From: Priapulus caudatus
Lineage: Eukaryota; Priapulida; Priapulimorpha; Priapulimorphida; Priapulidae
Reading direction: 5' to 3'
Length of the DNA: 22,504 nucleotides
Assembly (NCBI RefSeq): GCF_000485595.1
Contig: NW_014577782.1
Coordinates: forward strand, 96,315-118,818
Part shown: one piece after another, positions 8,110 to 20,297 of the stretch
Position numbering within the stretch: the stretch's first letter is position 1
Layout: the number at the start of each line of letters is the position of its first letter
Notes under the pieces: generated by a model
What the model saw: the letters and a program-made list of their open reading frames with translations, nothing else
Told to the model about the DNA's origin: nothing
Database searches by the model: none
Position numbers and translations under genes: made by a program

Positions 8110-8800
8110 TTTTCTTTACGCCGCTTCTTTTACGATTCTTGCTCCATCGGTTTGGCTGCGCAGCGGGAGAGCAGGTGGGTCTATACTACAGAGTGCTACT
8201 GAAAACTAATCCAATCACAGGCACAGCTGAGCGCAGTGAATCCAGCGTGTGTGCAGCTGCAGGCAAGCAGGTAGAAGCTATGCTGCTATACCTACATACA
8301 GGTATGCACCTATACATACAGGTATGCACCTATACCTACTCAGGTTACAACGACGGCTTTTATAACGACGTGAGTGAACGCGCACCGCGTTGTCATGATC
8401 TAGTTCGCAAAGTAATGCGCTTACACACACGCACATATATATATATATATATAATATTATATATGGCACTAATACTGATATATATATATGTATATATATA
8501 TTACATGGCTACTTCTAAGGGGAAGCTTTTAGCTGTATGCAATGATTGACCTGTTCTTCTCGGGGATTAACGAGGGCGGCATACTGATGCGTGAGCCACG
8601 CACACGGACAGGAGGAGGCAGTGCTATAGTACTAAGTAGCGTCATTCCCTCCCTCCCGTCCATAAGCACGGCTGGCTGAAATAGCAGCAGGGCTTAAACA
8701 CATCCATCACCCCAGCAACGTCAACGTGTTTATAAACCACGACTGCTGGGCCTGCCCTGAGCCAATTCTGTATAGTATATACACCTTAAGGTTAACGTCA
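8110..8800. other. Gene-free stretch with short repeats and AT microsatellite
   Basis: 8283-8342 has nearly three tandem copies of a ~22-bp unit (ACATACAGGTATGCACCTAT). 8435-8500 is an AT microsatellite. A frame at 8085-8549 runs across these repeats and shows no family signature. The rest (8540-8800) is non-repetitive and unrecognised. Confidence 0.55.
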
Positions 8801-9020
8801 GTTAAGGAATTTAACTCTGACTAACTTTTTATACTCTGAGTTAAGGAATTTAAAGGCTCTGAGTTAAGGAAATTTAAGCTCTGAGTTAAGGATTTCAACT
8901 CTGAGTTAAAGGAATTTAACGTCTGAGTTAAGGAAGTTTAACTCTGGGTTAAGCTTTTAACTCTTTAGTTAAGAATGTTCACTCTGAGTTAAGGAATTTA
9001 ACTCGGAGTTACAGAGTTAA
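8795..9020. repeat. ~20-bp minisatellite (GAGTTAAGGAATTTAACTCT)
   Basis: About ten units of GAGTTAAGGAATTTAACTCT with frequent single-base indels. The unit is itself nearly palindromic (GAGTTAA...TTAACTC), so each repeat can form a small hairpin. Confidence 0.88.
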
Positions 9021-9470
9021 TCACGACTGTGGAAAGCGGGTCCGGTCACGGCACAGTATGCTAACACAACATTATACTACTACACTGCATGTAATTCGTC
9101 AGTCAGAAAGGTAACGTCGAATTACCTTACTGGCTGTGTTACAGTCCATGTGTGTACGTGTGGGAACTTTTGAATGCAGTATTGCTCAGAAGAGAGCCAA
9201 AGAAATCATATGTAAAGACTAATTCACAATATAATAATATAATAATATAGTACTACCTATATATATATTATTATATTATTATTATATTATATAATTAATT
9301 ATTATATATTTAATTATACAATACATATGTAAAACTTCAATTACAAATCATTACAAATAATAATTGGCGGCGTGAAGCACGGCGTAAACCAGAATCATTG
9401 ATTGATTGGAATCTATAAAAGGATGACCCTATCTGCTTATCTCTAGATTTTTATTACCATACGGCAAACA
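9021..9470. other. Gene-free stretch with ATT-rich tract
   Basis: 9228-9325 is AT/ATT-rich low complexity. A GTAATTCG...CGAATTAC inverted repeat lies at about 9090-9124. No coding region, promoter or RNA gene is recognised. Confidence 0.5.
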
Positions 9471-10160
9471 TACATGCGTGGCGTGCGGGCTGTATGGGCG
9501 TGCGTGCCGCGTGCGGTGGCAGCTTGTACATGCGTAGCAATGCGTACATGCGTGGCGTGCGCGGTGGTGGCGTGGCAGGTTGTACATGCGTACATGCGTG
9601 CGTGCGCGCGTGCGTGCAGGTTGTACATGCGTACATGCGTGGGCGTGGCGCGGCGTGCGTGGTGCAGGTTGTACATGCGTACATGCGTGCGTGCGCGCGT
9701 GCGTGCAGGTTGTACATGCGTACATGCGTGCGTGCGCGCGTGCGTGCAGGTTGTGCGTGCCATCAGGCGTGCGTGCGCGGCGTGCCAGGTTGTTACATAC
9801 GTACATGCGTTGCGTCGCGCGGCGTGGCAGGTTTGTGCTGTGCGCGCGTGCGTGCAGGTTGTGCGTGCATACATGCGTGCGTGCGCGCGTGCGTGCAGGG
9901 TGGTGCGTGGCAAACATGCGGCGTGTCGCGCGTGCGTGGCAGGTTGTGCGGGCGTGCATACATTGAGTGCGTGGCAGGTTGTGCGTGCGTGGTGCGTGCG
10001 TTCGTGCAGCTTGTACGTACGCGAATTCCAGCGTGCGTATATGTGTGGCGTGCGTGCATGGGTGCGTGCGTGCAGGTTGCACGTGCGTATGTGCGTGCGT
10101 GCGTGCGTGCAGGTATGCACGTGCGTATGTATGTGCGTGCGTGCGTGCGTGCGTGGCTGA
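9471..10160. repeat. ~41-bp GTGCGTGC/GTACATGC minisatellite
   Basis: Units such as CAGGTTGTACATGCGTACAT followed by GCGTGCGTGCGCGCGTGCGTG recur at 41-48 bp spacing (for example starting at 9576, 9617, 9665, 9706 and 9747), decaying to pure GTGC near the end. Every frame is long and open because the repeats lack stops, giving Arg/Ala/Cys/Val or His/Ala/Thr/Arg-rich translations of up to 281 residues. These are not genes. Confidence 0.9.
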
Positions 10161-10309
10161 AATGCCGCGCGGCGAACAGGTAAACTGAGGTAAAATGCAA
10201 TGCGGCCTGCTCCTAACTGCACATGCTAGCAGTAATTCGACAACGGCAGGCATCTTGGCAAAGCACACGCCCAACCTAGAAGCAAGGCAGGCAACAGATC
10301 CCAGGTTGA
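10161..10309. other. Short spacer, nothing recognised
   Basis: Non-repetitive sequence between two minisatellites with no coding or structural signal. Confidence 0.4.
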
Positions 10310-10960
10310 ATCAGATTTATACACACCCTGCATCATAGGTGAGCATAGGCTTTACATACTAACCTGGTATATCACAAATAGGTGAATATAATTCTATCAT
10401 CACATACCTGGTATACATCATAGGTGAACAACGTAGTGCTATATACACACGCTGGTATAGCATCATAGGTGAACACGTAGCTCTATATAGCACACCTGGT
10501 ATACATCATAGGTGAACACCGCGTAGCTCTATATATATAGCCCATGGTATACATCAAATAGGTGAACACATAGCTCTATATACATAAGCCTGGTATACAT
10601 CATCAGGTGAACACCTAGCTCTAATAAATACATACCTGGTATACATCATAGGTAAACACATAGCGCTCTATTTATACAGTACGCGGTATACCATCAGTAG
10701 GTGAAGCACATAGCTCCTATATACATACTGATCTAATCATAGGTGAATACAGATTTATACACACCTGGGCTGCACCATATGTGAAATGAAAATGGCTCTA
10801 TAATACATCCTGTGGCTGCGCGATTAGGGTGAACACAGCTCTATACATGCCTGGGCTGCACCATAGGTGAACACAGCTCTTATAAACACACGCTAGGCCT
10901 TAGATCATATGTGAACGCTAGCTCTATACACAATCTGGTAGACACACAAGGTGAAATAAT
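10310..10960. repeat. ~45-bp minisatellite (CCTGGTATACATCATAGGTG unit)
   Basis: About 14 units of CCTGGTATACATCATAGGTG plus AACACATAGCTCTATATACATA at roughly 43-47 bp spacing (for example 10407, 10452, 10495, 10543, 10589). Units become more divergent towards the 3' side (TGGGCTGCACCATA variants from about 10760). Confidence 0.88.
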
Positions 10961-11128
10961 ATCAAATATAAACAATAATAGAAATTTAAGGACAGTTCTA
11001 AGGCGAAGCTCCTGATTTTGCTCAAACAGACGTGGTGTCTACATCTCTCTCCATTCTACACATGAATTTAGGTCACGCGTACATACAAAAGTGAATCCCT
11101 ACACACAGGGCCACCGGTGAACCCCTCG
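10961..11128. other. Spacer, nothing recognised
   Basis: Non-repetitive sequence with no ORF or motif that I can assign. Confidence 0.4.
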
Positions 11129-11326
11129 TCCGAGATCGCTCTGCCCAATGCCCACACCGACGAATTTTGGTGGTTTTGGTGTGGGTTAGAGCGGGGGATG
11201 AATGGGCCACATAATGGGGGCAACGAATGGGGGTTGGGGGCCGAAGAATGGGCCACTAACCCTCACACCAACGCACAAAATCGCCGGTGTGGGCATTGGT
11301 TCAGAGAATCTCGGACTACGTACCGC
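11128..11326. repeat. ~200-bp imperfect hairpin with ~60-bp arms
   Basis: TCCGAGAT...CCAATGCCCACACCG followed by TGGTGTGGGTTAG (11128-11190) is the inverse, with a few mismatches and indels, of CTAACCCTCACACCA...CGGTGTGGGCATTGG...TCGGA (11258-11326). The loop is G-rich with repeated GAATGGGCCAC. This may be a miniature inverted-repeat element; no target duplication is obvious. Confidence 0.65.
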
Positions 11327-11645
11327 CCACGGCTATACATATCGCGACTATTGACTGACCGACTGACGACAACTAATGCGCTGGCTCTGTAGCGGGCCAC
11401 CATAACAGTTTAATAATCATGAGTACGGTGCACAAATATGAGCCGTTACCGTACAGCCGAGCTAACATCAATCGATGACATGCGTAATAGTGACTTATGG
11501 GCCAGTTGTTGGTCATTTTGAAGTGTGTAAATATTACTGGTTTGAGTACCGTTAAGTTTGTTGCTTTTTTCGACTAAATAACTATTGAAGTAGAATTAAC
11601 ATGAACGAACGTATTGCCTCACCCATGATATCGGCTGGGAGGGTA
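11327..11645. other. Gene-free stretch before the gap
   Basis: Non-repetitive, no recognisable coding or RNA feature. Confidence 0.45.
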
Positions 11646-11670
11646 NNNNNNNNNNNNNNNNNNNNNNNNN
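11646..11670. other. Assembly gap (25 N)
   Basis: Twenty-five consecutive N. Sequence on either side differs in character (unique before, GA-rich after), so contiguity here rests on scaffolding only. Confidence 0.99.
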
Positions 11671-11860
11671 ACGAGAGGAGCGTCCTAGTGCGGAGAGTGC
11701 AGAAGAGAGCAGCAGACGAAGAGAGAGCAGAGCACCTCTTGAGACTTGGAGAGACGCAGATGAGAGAGAGAGAAAAGCGAGAGATCGGAAAGAGTGTCGA
11801 CAGAGCGTTCATTGAGTCGGAGCAGTCGCCAGTGACCGAGAGACAGTAGAACTGAGCTGA
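11671..11860. repeat. GA-rich (GAGAGA/GCAGAG) tract, left of duplicated block copy 1
   Basis: Imperfect purine-rich repeats. A comparable but much longer GA tract precedes the second copy of the following block (21200-21870). Confidence 0.75.
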
Positions 11861-11861
11861 G

Positions 11862-12335
11862 GAGAGACAGAGAGGCTACTCATACTTACTACACGTTACT
11901 TAAGTTAATTATATTGAAGATTCGCTTTTCAGTTACTTTCTATGTCATTATTCTTACTCTATTTAACAATTTACCATGCCAATGAATTACGCTGCTTTGT
12001 TCTCGTCCACAATCATAAGCGAGCTGACGACCAGCCTGCCCCCTCCCCCATCCCGCAACCACAGCGGCCTGCCGACCATCGACCACTGTACATGTTGTAG
12101 CATTGCAGAGTACAATAGTTGTACCGCGCATGTCTCTCAAAACGCAGAAATGCTCTCGCCGCCCTCGTCCCAGTAGCAGGTCTCGCACTACGCCACCCAT
12201 TAGACGCTAGCGCCACCCAACAGCGCCGATATTTGTTCTTACGACTTGCAAGCCAATAGGAATTATGAGGCCGCTGTAACCTGTAACTCTGCTCCTTCGT
12301 TTATTCAAATGCCGCTGATATGTGGACCTCAGAAA
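11862..12335. repeat. Duplicated ~470-bp block, copy 1 (matches 21875-22325)
   Basis: Shared with 21875-22325 in the same orientation. Common stretches include TTAGTTAATTATAT, TCTCAAACGCAGAAATGCTCTCGCCG and CGTCCCAGTAG. The copies differ mainly by single-base indels. No ORF is preserved between them. Both are flanked on each side by GA-rich repeats, suggesting one dispersed repeat unit of GA tract, 470-bp core and GA tract. Confidence 0.8.
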
Positions 12336-12855
12336 GAACAGAAGTACAGAGAGAGAGACAGTCAGCAGACAGGAGACGATCTGACGTGAGAGGACTTCCG
12401 CTCCTCTCCCTCTGCCTTGCTCCCGGCCGCTTCGATGAGAGCAGGTCCCTCCCCCATCATGTCCTTTCGACGGCGGTAGCTCCGCAGACACGAGAGAGAC
12501 GAGAAGAGCGACGAGAAGAAAGAGACAAGTGACGAGCATGAGACGAGAAATGAGGAGCGAGAGCGATGAGACGAAGAGAGGCAGAGAGACTGCGATGAGA
12601 GAGAAAGATGTCAGCGGAGAGACTCATCCCAGAGAGAAACCAGCGGCAAGAGAGAGATGCCTTTATTGTTTTCACTGTCATCTCAGTCACACCAACAACA
12701 ACAACGAACATCCATAAATCTAAAGTCCTCGCATTAGCCGATCCAGCCAGCAGCCATCCTGCGAGGGAGGCAGGAGGGAGAGCGAGAGGAAGGGAGGAGA
12801 CGAGAGCGGAGGGGCAGCGGGAGGGAGGAGAGGGAGGCGCGGAGAGGGCGTAGCG
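12336..12855. repeat. GA-rich tract with short unique pieces
   Basis: Purine-rich GAGAC/GAGAGA repeats (12336-12385, 12485-12660, 12770-12850) interrupted by unique sequence at 12400-12480 and 12660-12760. Apparent frames are low complexity (Arg/Glu-rich). Confidence 0.65.
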
Positions 12856-13497
12856 ACCTACCTATCGTACGGTGCGTAGTGCAGGGCTCCTGCGTGGGAA
12901 GGATCCGGACCCTCTACTCACCGTGAGGAACACATATTCACACGCCGCCTCTCACCCCACCCACTCCAGCGTGGTCGGTCACGTTGTGGCAGGGGGAGGC
13001 GGAGCGGGCCGCAGGCGGCAGGCATCGGTTGAGTGGTCGGCGAGGAGCGGTGACATACCTATCTACGGTGGTGAGTGCCAGGCTCCATGCGGTGGAAGAT
13101 GCCGATCCTTTCTCTCACGTGAACGGTACACCAATATCATCGCCCCTCCCTCCCCACCCATCCAGCCTGGTCACGTGCCGGGTGCAGGGGGGACGGGCGG
13201 AGGGCGCGATGGTCCGGGAGGGGGGAGGGGGGAGGATGCGCGCTAGACATACCTATCTACCGTGGTGAGTGCAGGTCCTGCGTGGGAAGGATCCGACCTC
13301 ATCTCACTTGTGAGCGTCACAATATCAACCGCCCCTCCTCACCCAACCCATCCAGGCTGGTCCGGATGGCTGGCGGGGAGGAGGGGAGTGGGAGCGGGGA
13401 GCGCTGGAGGGGGGCAGGACGGTAGACATACCTATCTACGGTGGTGATTGCAGGCTCCCTGCGGTGGCGGAAGGATCCGACCCTCTCTCACGTGAAG
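12856..13497. repeat. ~190-bp tandem repeat, three full units and one partial
   Basis: The marker CATACCTATCTACGGTG recurs at about 12859, 13055, 13248 and 13427 (spacing 179-198 bp). Each is followed by GTGAGTGCAGGCTCC...GGAAGGATCCGACCC...CTCTCACGTGA, then a C-rich and a G-rich segment. The ACGGTG/GTGAGT junction resembles a splice donor in each unit, but no conserved peptide is encoded across units. Confidence 0.85.
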
Positions 13498-14049
13498 GTT
13501 GATTCGTGTCATCGCGCGTCAAGGTCAGTAGCCGACCACTAAGATGCCAGCACGCGTCCTCTGTAGAAGTCCCGTACCAGATCCAGCGCGCGGCCAAGTA
13601 CGCCAACACTCGTCGCTCATTCGCAACAATGCGTTCACGCTGAGGAAAGTGATGTGGGCGGGGAAGTGAGTCGATCGCTAGTTAGTGATGTTCTTAGAGA
13701 GGTAACGCGTAAGCATAACTGCGCCAATTGCTACGCGTACCAAGCATGAGGTACTTTTTCTCGTGTATAGTAACGCCGTTATACAAATTCTCTGTTAGGT
13801 AGTCTGTTAAAGTCTTATAAGCCATATTTTTCGCCGTACATATATTTCTGCGAATTAGACTTTGACGCGACAATTCGGCGAGTGCAGTTAATTTCGCGGA
13901 TCAGTGAATTATGAATTATTCGGTTATTATTCGATCAATAGAATTATTGGCATGTTGTTATTTCGCGTCAGCGGGAACGTTCGCGAAATTCGGTAGGAAA
14001 GTAAAACAGACGCAAAATATACAGCTTATACAGTAACAAACAACTCGTT
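13498..14049. other. Gene-free stretch
   Basis: Moderately AT-rich from 13740. It contains several TTCGCG/CGCGAA short inverted motifs (13860-14000). No coding, RNA or known repeat family is recognised. Confidence 0.45.
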
Positions 14050-15070
14050 AACACCCGGGGATCCGTTGTCAGAACGAAGATAATATGTCTGATACGAACT
14101 TCTTCTGCGTACTGGAGACCATTATAATGTCCATAAACTCAAAAATTCAATGATAACGAGTCAGGAGAGAACATCTTATTTTCATGCCTCGTATAGTATT
14201 ATTTCTTAAAATGATGCTTTGTCTTGTAGACTGGACCTCTATGCAGTGTGTTATGCAGCTCTGTGACTATTACCATGGTTTCTTCGCATGTACTATTTAG
14301 AAAAAAAGTCCAATGTTAAGACTAATGCGTTTAGACTAATTGTTGTCCCTGACAACAGCCATCCAACGACACTGCTTGGCGACCGAGATAGAGGACACTG
14401 GCAGCATGCCGATCAGAAACGTCTGGGCACTTCGCTGTCAGAAACAACATTAGTTTTAACATTAATCTTAACTACTTTCTTTCTCAATGATCGTACATGG
14501 TCATTAGGCAGATTATACATAGCGCATGGCTTGCGTTCTCATACGCTACTTACCGCAGTGGCGTACTTAGAAACAACCACTGCACTTTGTAATATCTGTC
14601 CTTATGAACATGACGGTCATTGAGTTAAATATAAGTATGAATGCTAGCATTAATGTTAATAACTAATTCTTGTTTCTGACAGCGCAGTCCAGAGTTTTCT
14701 GATACGCCATGCTAGCCCAGTTGTCTCTATCTCGGTCCGCCAACAGTGTCATGCGAGCCTCGTCGGTCAGCGAACAAAATTAGCTCTTGAACATTAGCTC
14801 TTAACATTGACTTTTTCTCATAGACTCGTGCAGAAACATTGGAGTAAGGTCAGCAAGTTGCCTTCATACACACTTGCCATAGAGGTCCAGTCTTACGTAG
14901 AAAAGCTCATTTTAGAACTAATGTTATCAGGCCATGTGAATAATTTTCAGAATCCTATCCGACGTGTATGATTAATTTTGTGCTTTTGACGGATAGAGAT
15001 GATGTCCAGACGAGTGATTGATAGGAATGATGTTTATTACTCGGACCATGATCGTATCCTTGAGCCGACA
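14050..15070. repeat. ~1-kb imperfect palindrome with almost no loop (centre about 14554)
   Basis: Left and right halves are reverse complements with many indels. Paired blocks: GACTGGACCTCTATG (about 14230) with CATAGAGGTCCAGTC (about 14879); GACCGAGATAGAG with CTCTATCTCGGTC; CGCTGTCAGAAACAA with TTGTTTCTGACAGCG; CTCAATGA with TCATTGAG. Pairing continues to the centre (GTTCTCATACGCTACT with AGTGGCGTACTTAGAAAC). Pairing is clear for 14113-15007 and weaker outside. The frame at 14288-14623 spans the hairpin centre and is not a gene. Confidence 0.8.
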
Positions 15071-15537
15071 AAATTCATTAGCCCTTCAATTCTACAGTCT
15101 TCGAGAAGCCCAGTACTTACCTCCGTGCCAGAACAGGGTTGAGCCATGTAGGAGAGACCTATCTCCCACAAGAACTGCTCTGTCCTATTCATAGCTCTGC
15201 TTATCCTTGGGAACCTAAACAGTAAACGTGTGATAACAGACATATAACGGCGACGCGTATTACTTAATCAAAAATACTCAGTTTATTTTTTAACGAAAAG
15301 GAGAGACGTTCACGCATGCGAAATGCGTTTGAGGCAGATCTTTGTGATTGGCGGATAACTAAGAAAAGAGCAATACTAGTTGAGCACTGTATATGTTCAT
15401 TTATTTATTGTTCTTTTGCTTGCAGCCTGTTGTTTTTTGTCTGCTTATTGTCTTATTATCATGCATTATGATTATAGATTGATGACCTCGATGATGATGA
15501 TAAACGATATAGTCATTATATATTATAATTATTATTA
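15071..15537. other. Gene-free stretch
   Basis: Unique sequence, then GATGATGAT and ATTATT simple repeats (15477-15537) immediately before the boundary of the duplicated segment. No gene recognised. Confidence 0.45.
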
Positions 15538-15794
15538 GCGTCCGGTCATCCATTACAAAGCTCAGCACAGATTCCCAAATCTACCTCACGATTAGGCCAC
15601 GCATTATTTCAAATAATTGATTGGTATGTCAAATCGTTGATTTTACTGGATTTACTATTGCTTCAAAAGTTACAAAAACACATTTTTTTGATAAAATACC
15701 TAAAGGTAAGTAATATTATGGTAAAAACCTATTGTTTATTGTTTTTACCGAAAAAATATAGTTGGGTTCACATAAGAAATATATGACCGGATGC
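15538..15794. mobile_element. Putative ~257-bp TIR element, copy 2
   Basis: Same GCGTCCGGTCAT...ATGACCGGATGC ends as 3340-3594, with an AT-rich, ORF-free interior. Its left end coincides exactly with the left boundary of the duplicated segment. Confidence 0.45.
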
Positions 15795-15928
15795 GTAGCC
15801 AGGGAGCTGGGCGTCCGGTAACCGGACGCGTAGACACAGCCTATAAGAAATGTCGAGGTGTTACAGAAAGTATGGTCACTGTGGTATGTTTAAAATGACG
15901 GGTGGACCCTAAAACCGGGAAGAACTAA

Positions 15929-17506
<1,578 letters not shown>

Positions 17507-17598
17507 ATTATACACACTATTTGTTTTTGTTCATTCCTGTTTGTTGTTGTTGTTGTTTATTGTTGTTCCTGATTATACACGTACTTTATATACATTGT

Positions 17599-18357
17599 AT
17601 CAAGAGCGTATAAAGAAGGAGAGCGTACAACGGTAAAATGCTGAAACCATGTTGCAGTATTAGTCGAATTAATAAACTTTTTCAGTTTTATTTTGACGAT
17701 TCTTTGCAGTATTATTGATCAGCTGTCCTACCTTGTTCATATAAAACAAACTGCATGTCCCTACGATGCCCATACGCTGAGATAATGAGCGGCGAAAAGC
17801 TGGTATTTTCGCTGAACACCGACTAGACATTAGTCAGTACTGCATCACTCTCTCGAAGTGTTTCCAGTGTGTTGCTTCCGGTCGCCGCTGTGTAGCGCCA
17901 TAGTGGCGCTATGTCTAAACAGTAACCAACACTACTCTAGTTTTATGCTAATCCAAATATTGATAGACCATAGTGGTGATATATTATATAGTATACATAA
18001 TATATGAAATATATAATGTATAAATAATTTTTATTGATGTAACAGTATGATATTTGATACTATTGGACATCAAGTACGGATCATAGTAGTGGGTGTAAAC
18101 AGTAAAACATTTGTCTTGTTTTCCCGTAATTCGTATAAGAATACGCGTTTGCAGTGATATATCCGTAACACTGAGCATTTCCGTATCGATATATATGTTT
18201 ACATTAATGATTGAGCTTCTGTCCAAGCATCCTGTTACGATACTGAACAAAATTGACGGTGCTCCTGGCGCGTAAACCACCGCTAGTCCTATCGTGGATG
18301 AATCGCGAGTGTTCGCTGTAGCATGCAGCTCACTAACCGTCAGGTTTGCTTTGCTAG
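17599..18357. other. Gene-free stretch upstream of the DPGISSKQG exon
   Basis: Contains a hairpin TAGCGCCA/TGGCGCTA (about 17893-17911) and an AT-rich tract (17975-18030). The end (18340-18357, TTTGCTTTGCTAG) serves as splice acceptor. The exon expected just upstream in GH31 (IDYM-type segment) is not recognised. Confidence 0.5.
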
Positions 18358-18471
18358 GATCCAGGTATCAGCTCTAAGCAAGGTACGGGCAATTACTCCC
18401 CGTTCGACGAGGGCATGGAGATGGATATCTTCATTAAGGTTGCTAACGGTTCCGCGCCCATCCTGGGACAG
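18358..18471 (+). CDS. GH31 alpha-glucosidase exon DPGISSKQG
   Basis: A 114-nt exon between TTTGCTAG and GTACGG (phase 0 both sides, 38 codons). It reads DPGISSKQGTGNYSPFDEGM and then EMDIFIKVANGSAPILGQ. This is the GH31 block D-P-x-I-S followed by Y-x-P-(Y/F)-D-E-G and the F(I/V)K...G strand leading to VWPG. The frame is clean. It joins the next exon (18738) in phase. An alternative acceptor at CCAG (18364) would drop Asp-Pro and shift the phase, so 18358 is chosen. Confidence 0.92.
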
Positions 18472-18737
18472 GTACGGAACTAGCTAGCTGCACATATCAC
18501 CATATCATGCCTTTCGTGGTGGCGACTGTTGTCTCGCAGTCACCGAATTTCTTTTTCATTCTTTCATGGTTGATAGTTGAAATAACGCGGTACAGAAAAA
18601 TTACAGACTCGTTGGGGATTCGTTAAATTTAGGATGTAAATTCAAAATTAATCTCAGAATACTCTGTGGGGGATTAATCAGACTCGTTAACCGGCGACTC
18701 GTTAACCGGCGGCTGCGGTTGTCGTTCGCTCGCGCAG
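18472..18737. other. Intron between DPGISSKQG and VWPG exons
   Basis: GTACGG donor and CTCGCGCAG acceptor, 266 bp. The final third has ACTCGTTAACCGGCG tandem motifs, repeated in the next intron as CTCGTTAGAC/CTCGTTAACCGG. Confidence 0.85.
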
Positions 18738-18851
18738 GTGTGGCCCGGCATCACGGCGTTTCCCGACTGGACTCACCCGGCCGCGGACGAGTACTGGAGC
18801 AAGCAGGTCTCACGCTTCCACAAGACGATCAACTTCGACGGCATGTGGATC
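18738..18851 (+). CDS. GH31 alpha-glucosidase exon VWPG...FDGMWI
   Basis: A 114-nt exon between GCGCAG and GTAAGT (phase 0 both sides, 38 codons). It reads VWPGITAFPDWTHPAADEYW and then SKQVSRFHKTINFDGMWI. It matches the GH31 block V-W-P-G-x-(T/S)-x-(F/Y)-P-D-(F/W)-T-(N/H)-P and the strand F-D-G-(M/I)-W-I, which in all GH31 enzymes is followed directly by D-M-N-E. The nucleophile exon should come next in phase 0, but none is found between 18852 and the window end; both forms lie at the other end of the window. Confidence 0.93.
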
Positions 18852-20297
18852 GTAAGTTCCTCTCCGGCGGCTCGTTAGACGCCTCGTTAACCGGTGGCTC
18901 GTTAGACTCATCGTTACGTGCGCGCGGGAAAATGCGATTGCTGTGATTGTTGCATCGCCACGGCGATGGTTTAGTGCCAGGGTGACAATTCTGTGACGAC
19001 AACAGTTTTGTTTCTGACAACAGGCCCCTGACTTCATCAACTAAGTACGACCCTGCGTGTTTGACATGGGATGACTAGTCAGGTGGCTTAGGTCCAGATT
19101 TGAGAATGTTCAAGTTGCGCTGATCGATAAGCGAGGCTTTGCGAAACCCAGGGTTGACGCTGGCGTACAGGCGTAGATAGCTGTAGTCGAAGCGAAATCA
19201 TAACCGCCTGTATCACTACAGGTTACCCACTTCTCTGTTATAGACGACACTCTCAGAGAATGCAATAGTGCCAGATATCCCATAATACTAAGCCGCTTAC
19301 GAAGCAACGTCCCTTCCATACAAATCCAAAAGGCACTCCAACTGAGAATAGTTAATAATTGCCTATAAATAACCCAACACTGGCACTGGAACTCAGCTCG
19401 TTAGGTCCTCACAAGTGAATGCATGCTTTATCAGGAGTCTAATCAATCATCATCTGATAGAACTCGCTGATGTTATTATTGGCAGGCAGAGAAAACATGG
19501 CAAAAATAACAACTTAACCAGTATAGGCAACTAAAAATGTTCTCCGGTAAAATTACTTAACCTGTAAAATAACATACATTCCACTTAAAATTAAAAGGCC
19601 AGATAGTTTTACTTAAAACATTCACTCCACCCTGACTGCAATGGTAGCTTTACTGGCTTTCTATGCTAGTAGCATTCCTGGAAGCAGCCATGGAGGGAGA
19701 CATATGGCAGGGTCAGCAGCAGCGCAGATGCCTGGTTCACACTCAATATCTCAACAGTACGCAGTAGATGTTAAGGTAAATGACCCGGCGACAGCTGCGC
19801 TAGCACACAGCCCCACGCACCCACTAACACTACAGATACATTAGCGCACACACCACACAACTACACAGCTACAATGACACACAGCACCGAACAGAGTTTC
19901 ATGGAACGGCAAAAGTTCTTCCACACGACTTCTCTGGCTATTTGCCACAGTCTAAACTTTCACGATATATACGAGAATATATGTATCCAAATTGTAATCA
20001 TGAACACACATATTATATATGATGATATATATATATATATATATCATATATATATATATTATATATATATTATAATATATATATATACATAGTATATGCA
20101 CATAGTACTTATATATACAGATGTATATAATATGTTCAATGACGTTATACCCACGACAACACTTTTTGTAATAGCCTTCGTTTAGAATAGGTTTCCATTC
20201 CTTTCACAATTATACCATACTATGGTATAAAATGATGCTAAATGTCGATTGTCAATTTAAAATACATAAACTTTGCCATACTTAGCGAATAATCAAT
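18852..20297. other. Intron or intergenic stretch, gene-free
   Basis: Begins with GTAAGT. It contains CTCGTTA motifs (18868-18915) and an AT microsatellite (20012-20100). Frames at 19110-19319 (minus) and 19641-19844 (plus) have no recognisable motif. A near-perfect TTATACCATA/TATGGTATAA palindrome is at 20211-20231. Confidence 0.5.
20012..20100. repeat. AT microsatellite
   Basis: Alternating TA with GATGATATA and ATCATATA interruptions, locally palindromic. Confidence 0.88.

Noticed and set aside
8085-8549. 154-codon plus-strand frame
   Set aside because: It runs from the palindrome edge across a 22-bp tandem repeat and an AT microsatellite, with no conserved motif.
9429-10274. Open frames of up to 281 codons on both strands, His/Ala/Thr/Arg- or Cys/Val/Arg-rich
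   Set aside because: All frames of the 41-bp GTGC/GTAC minisatellite are free of stops; the translations only mirror the DNA repeat.
10310-10960. CRISPR-like array
   Set aside because: Units are contiguous and degenerate with no unique spacers between conserved repeats, and the surrounding genome is eukaryotic.
14288-14623. 111-codon plus-strand frame
   Set aside because: It spans the centre of the kilobase hairpin, has no recognisable motif, and its mirrored half does not keep the frame.
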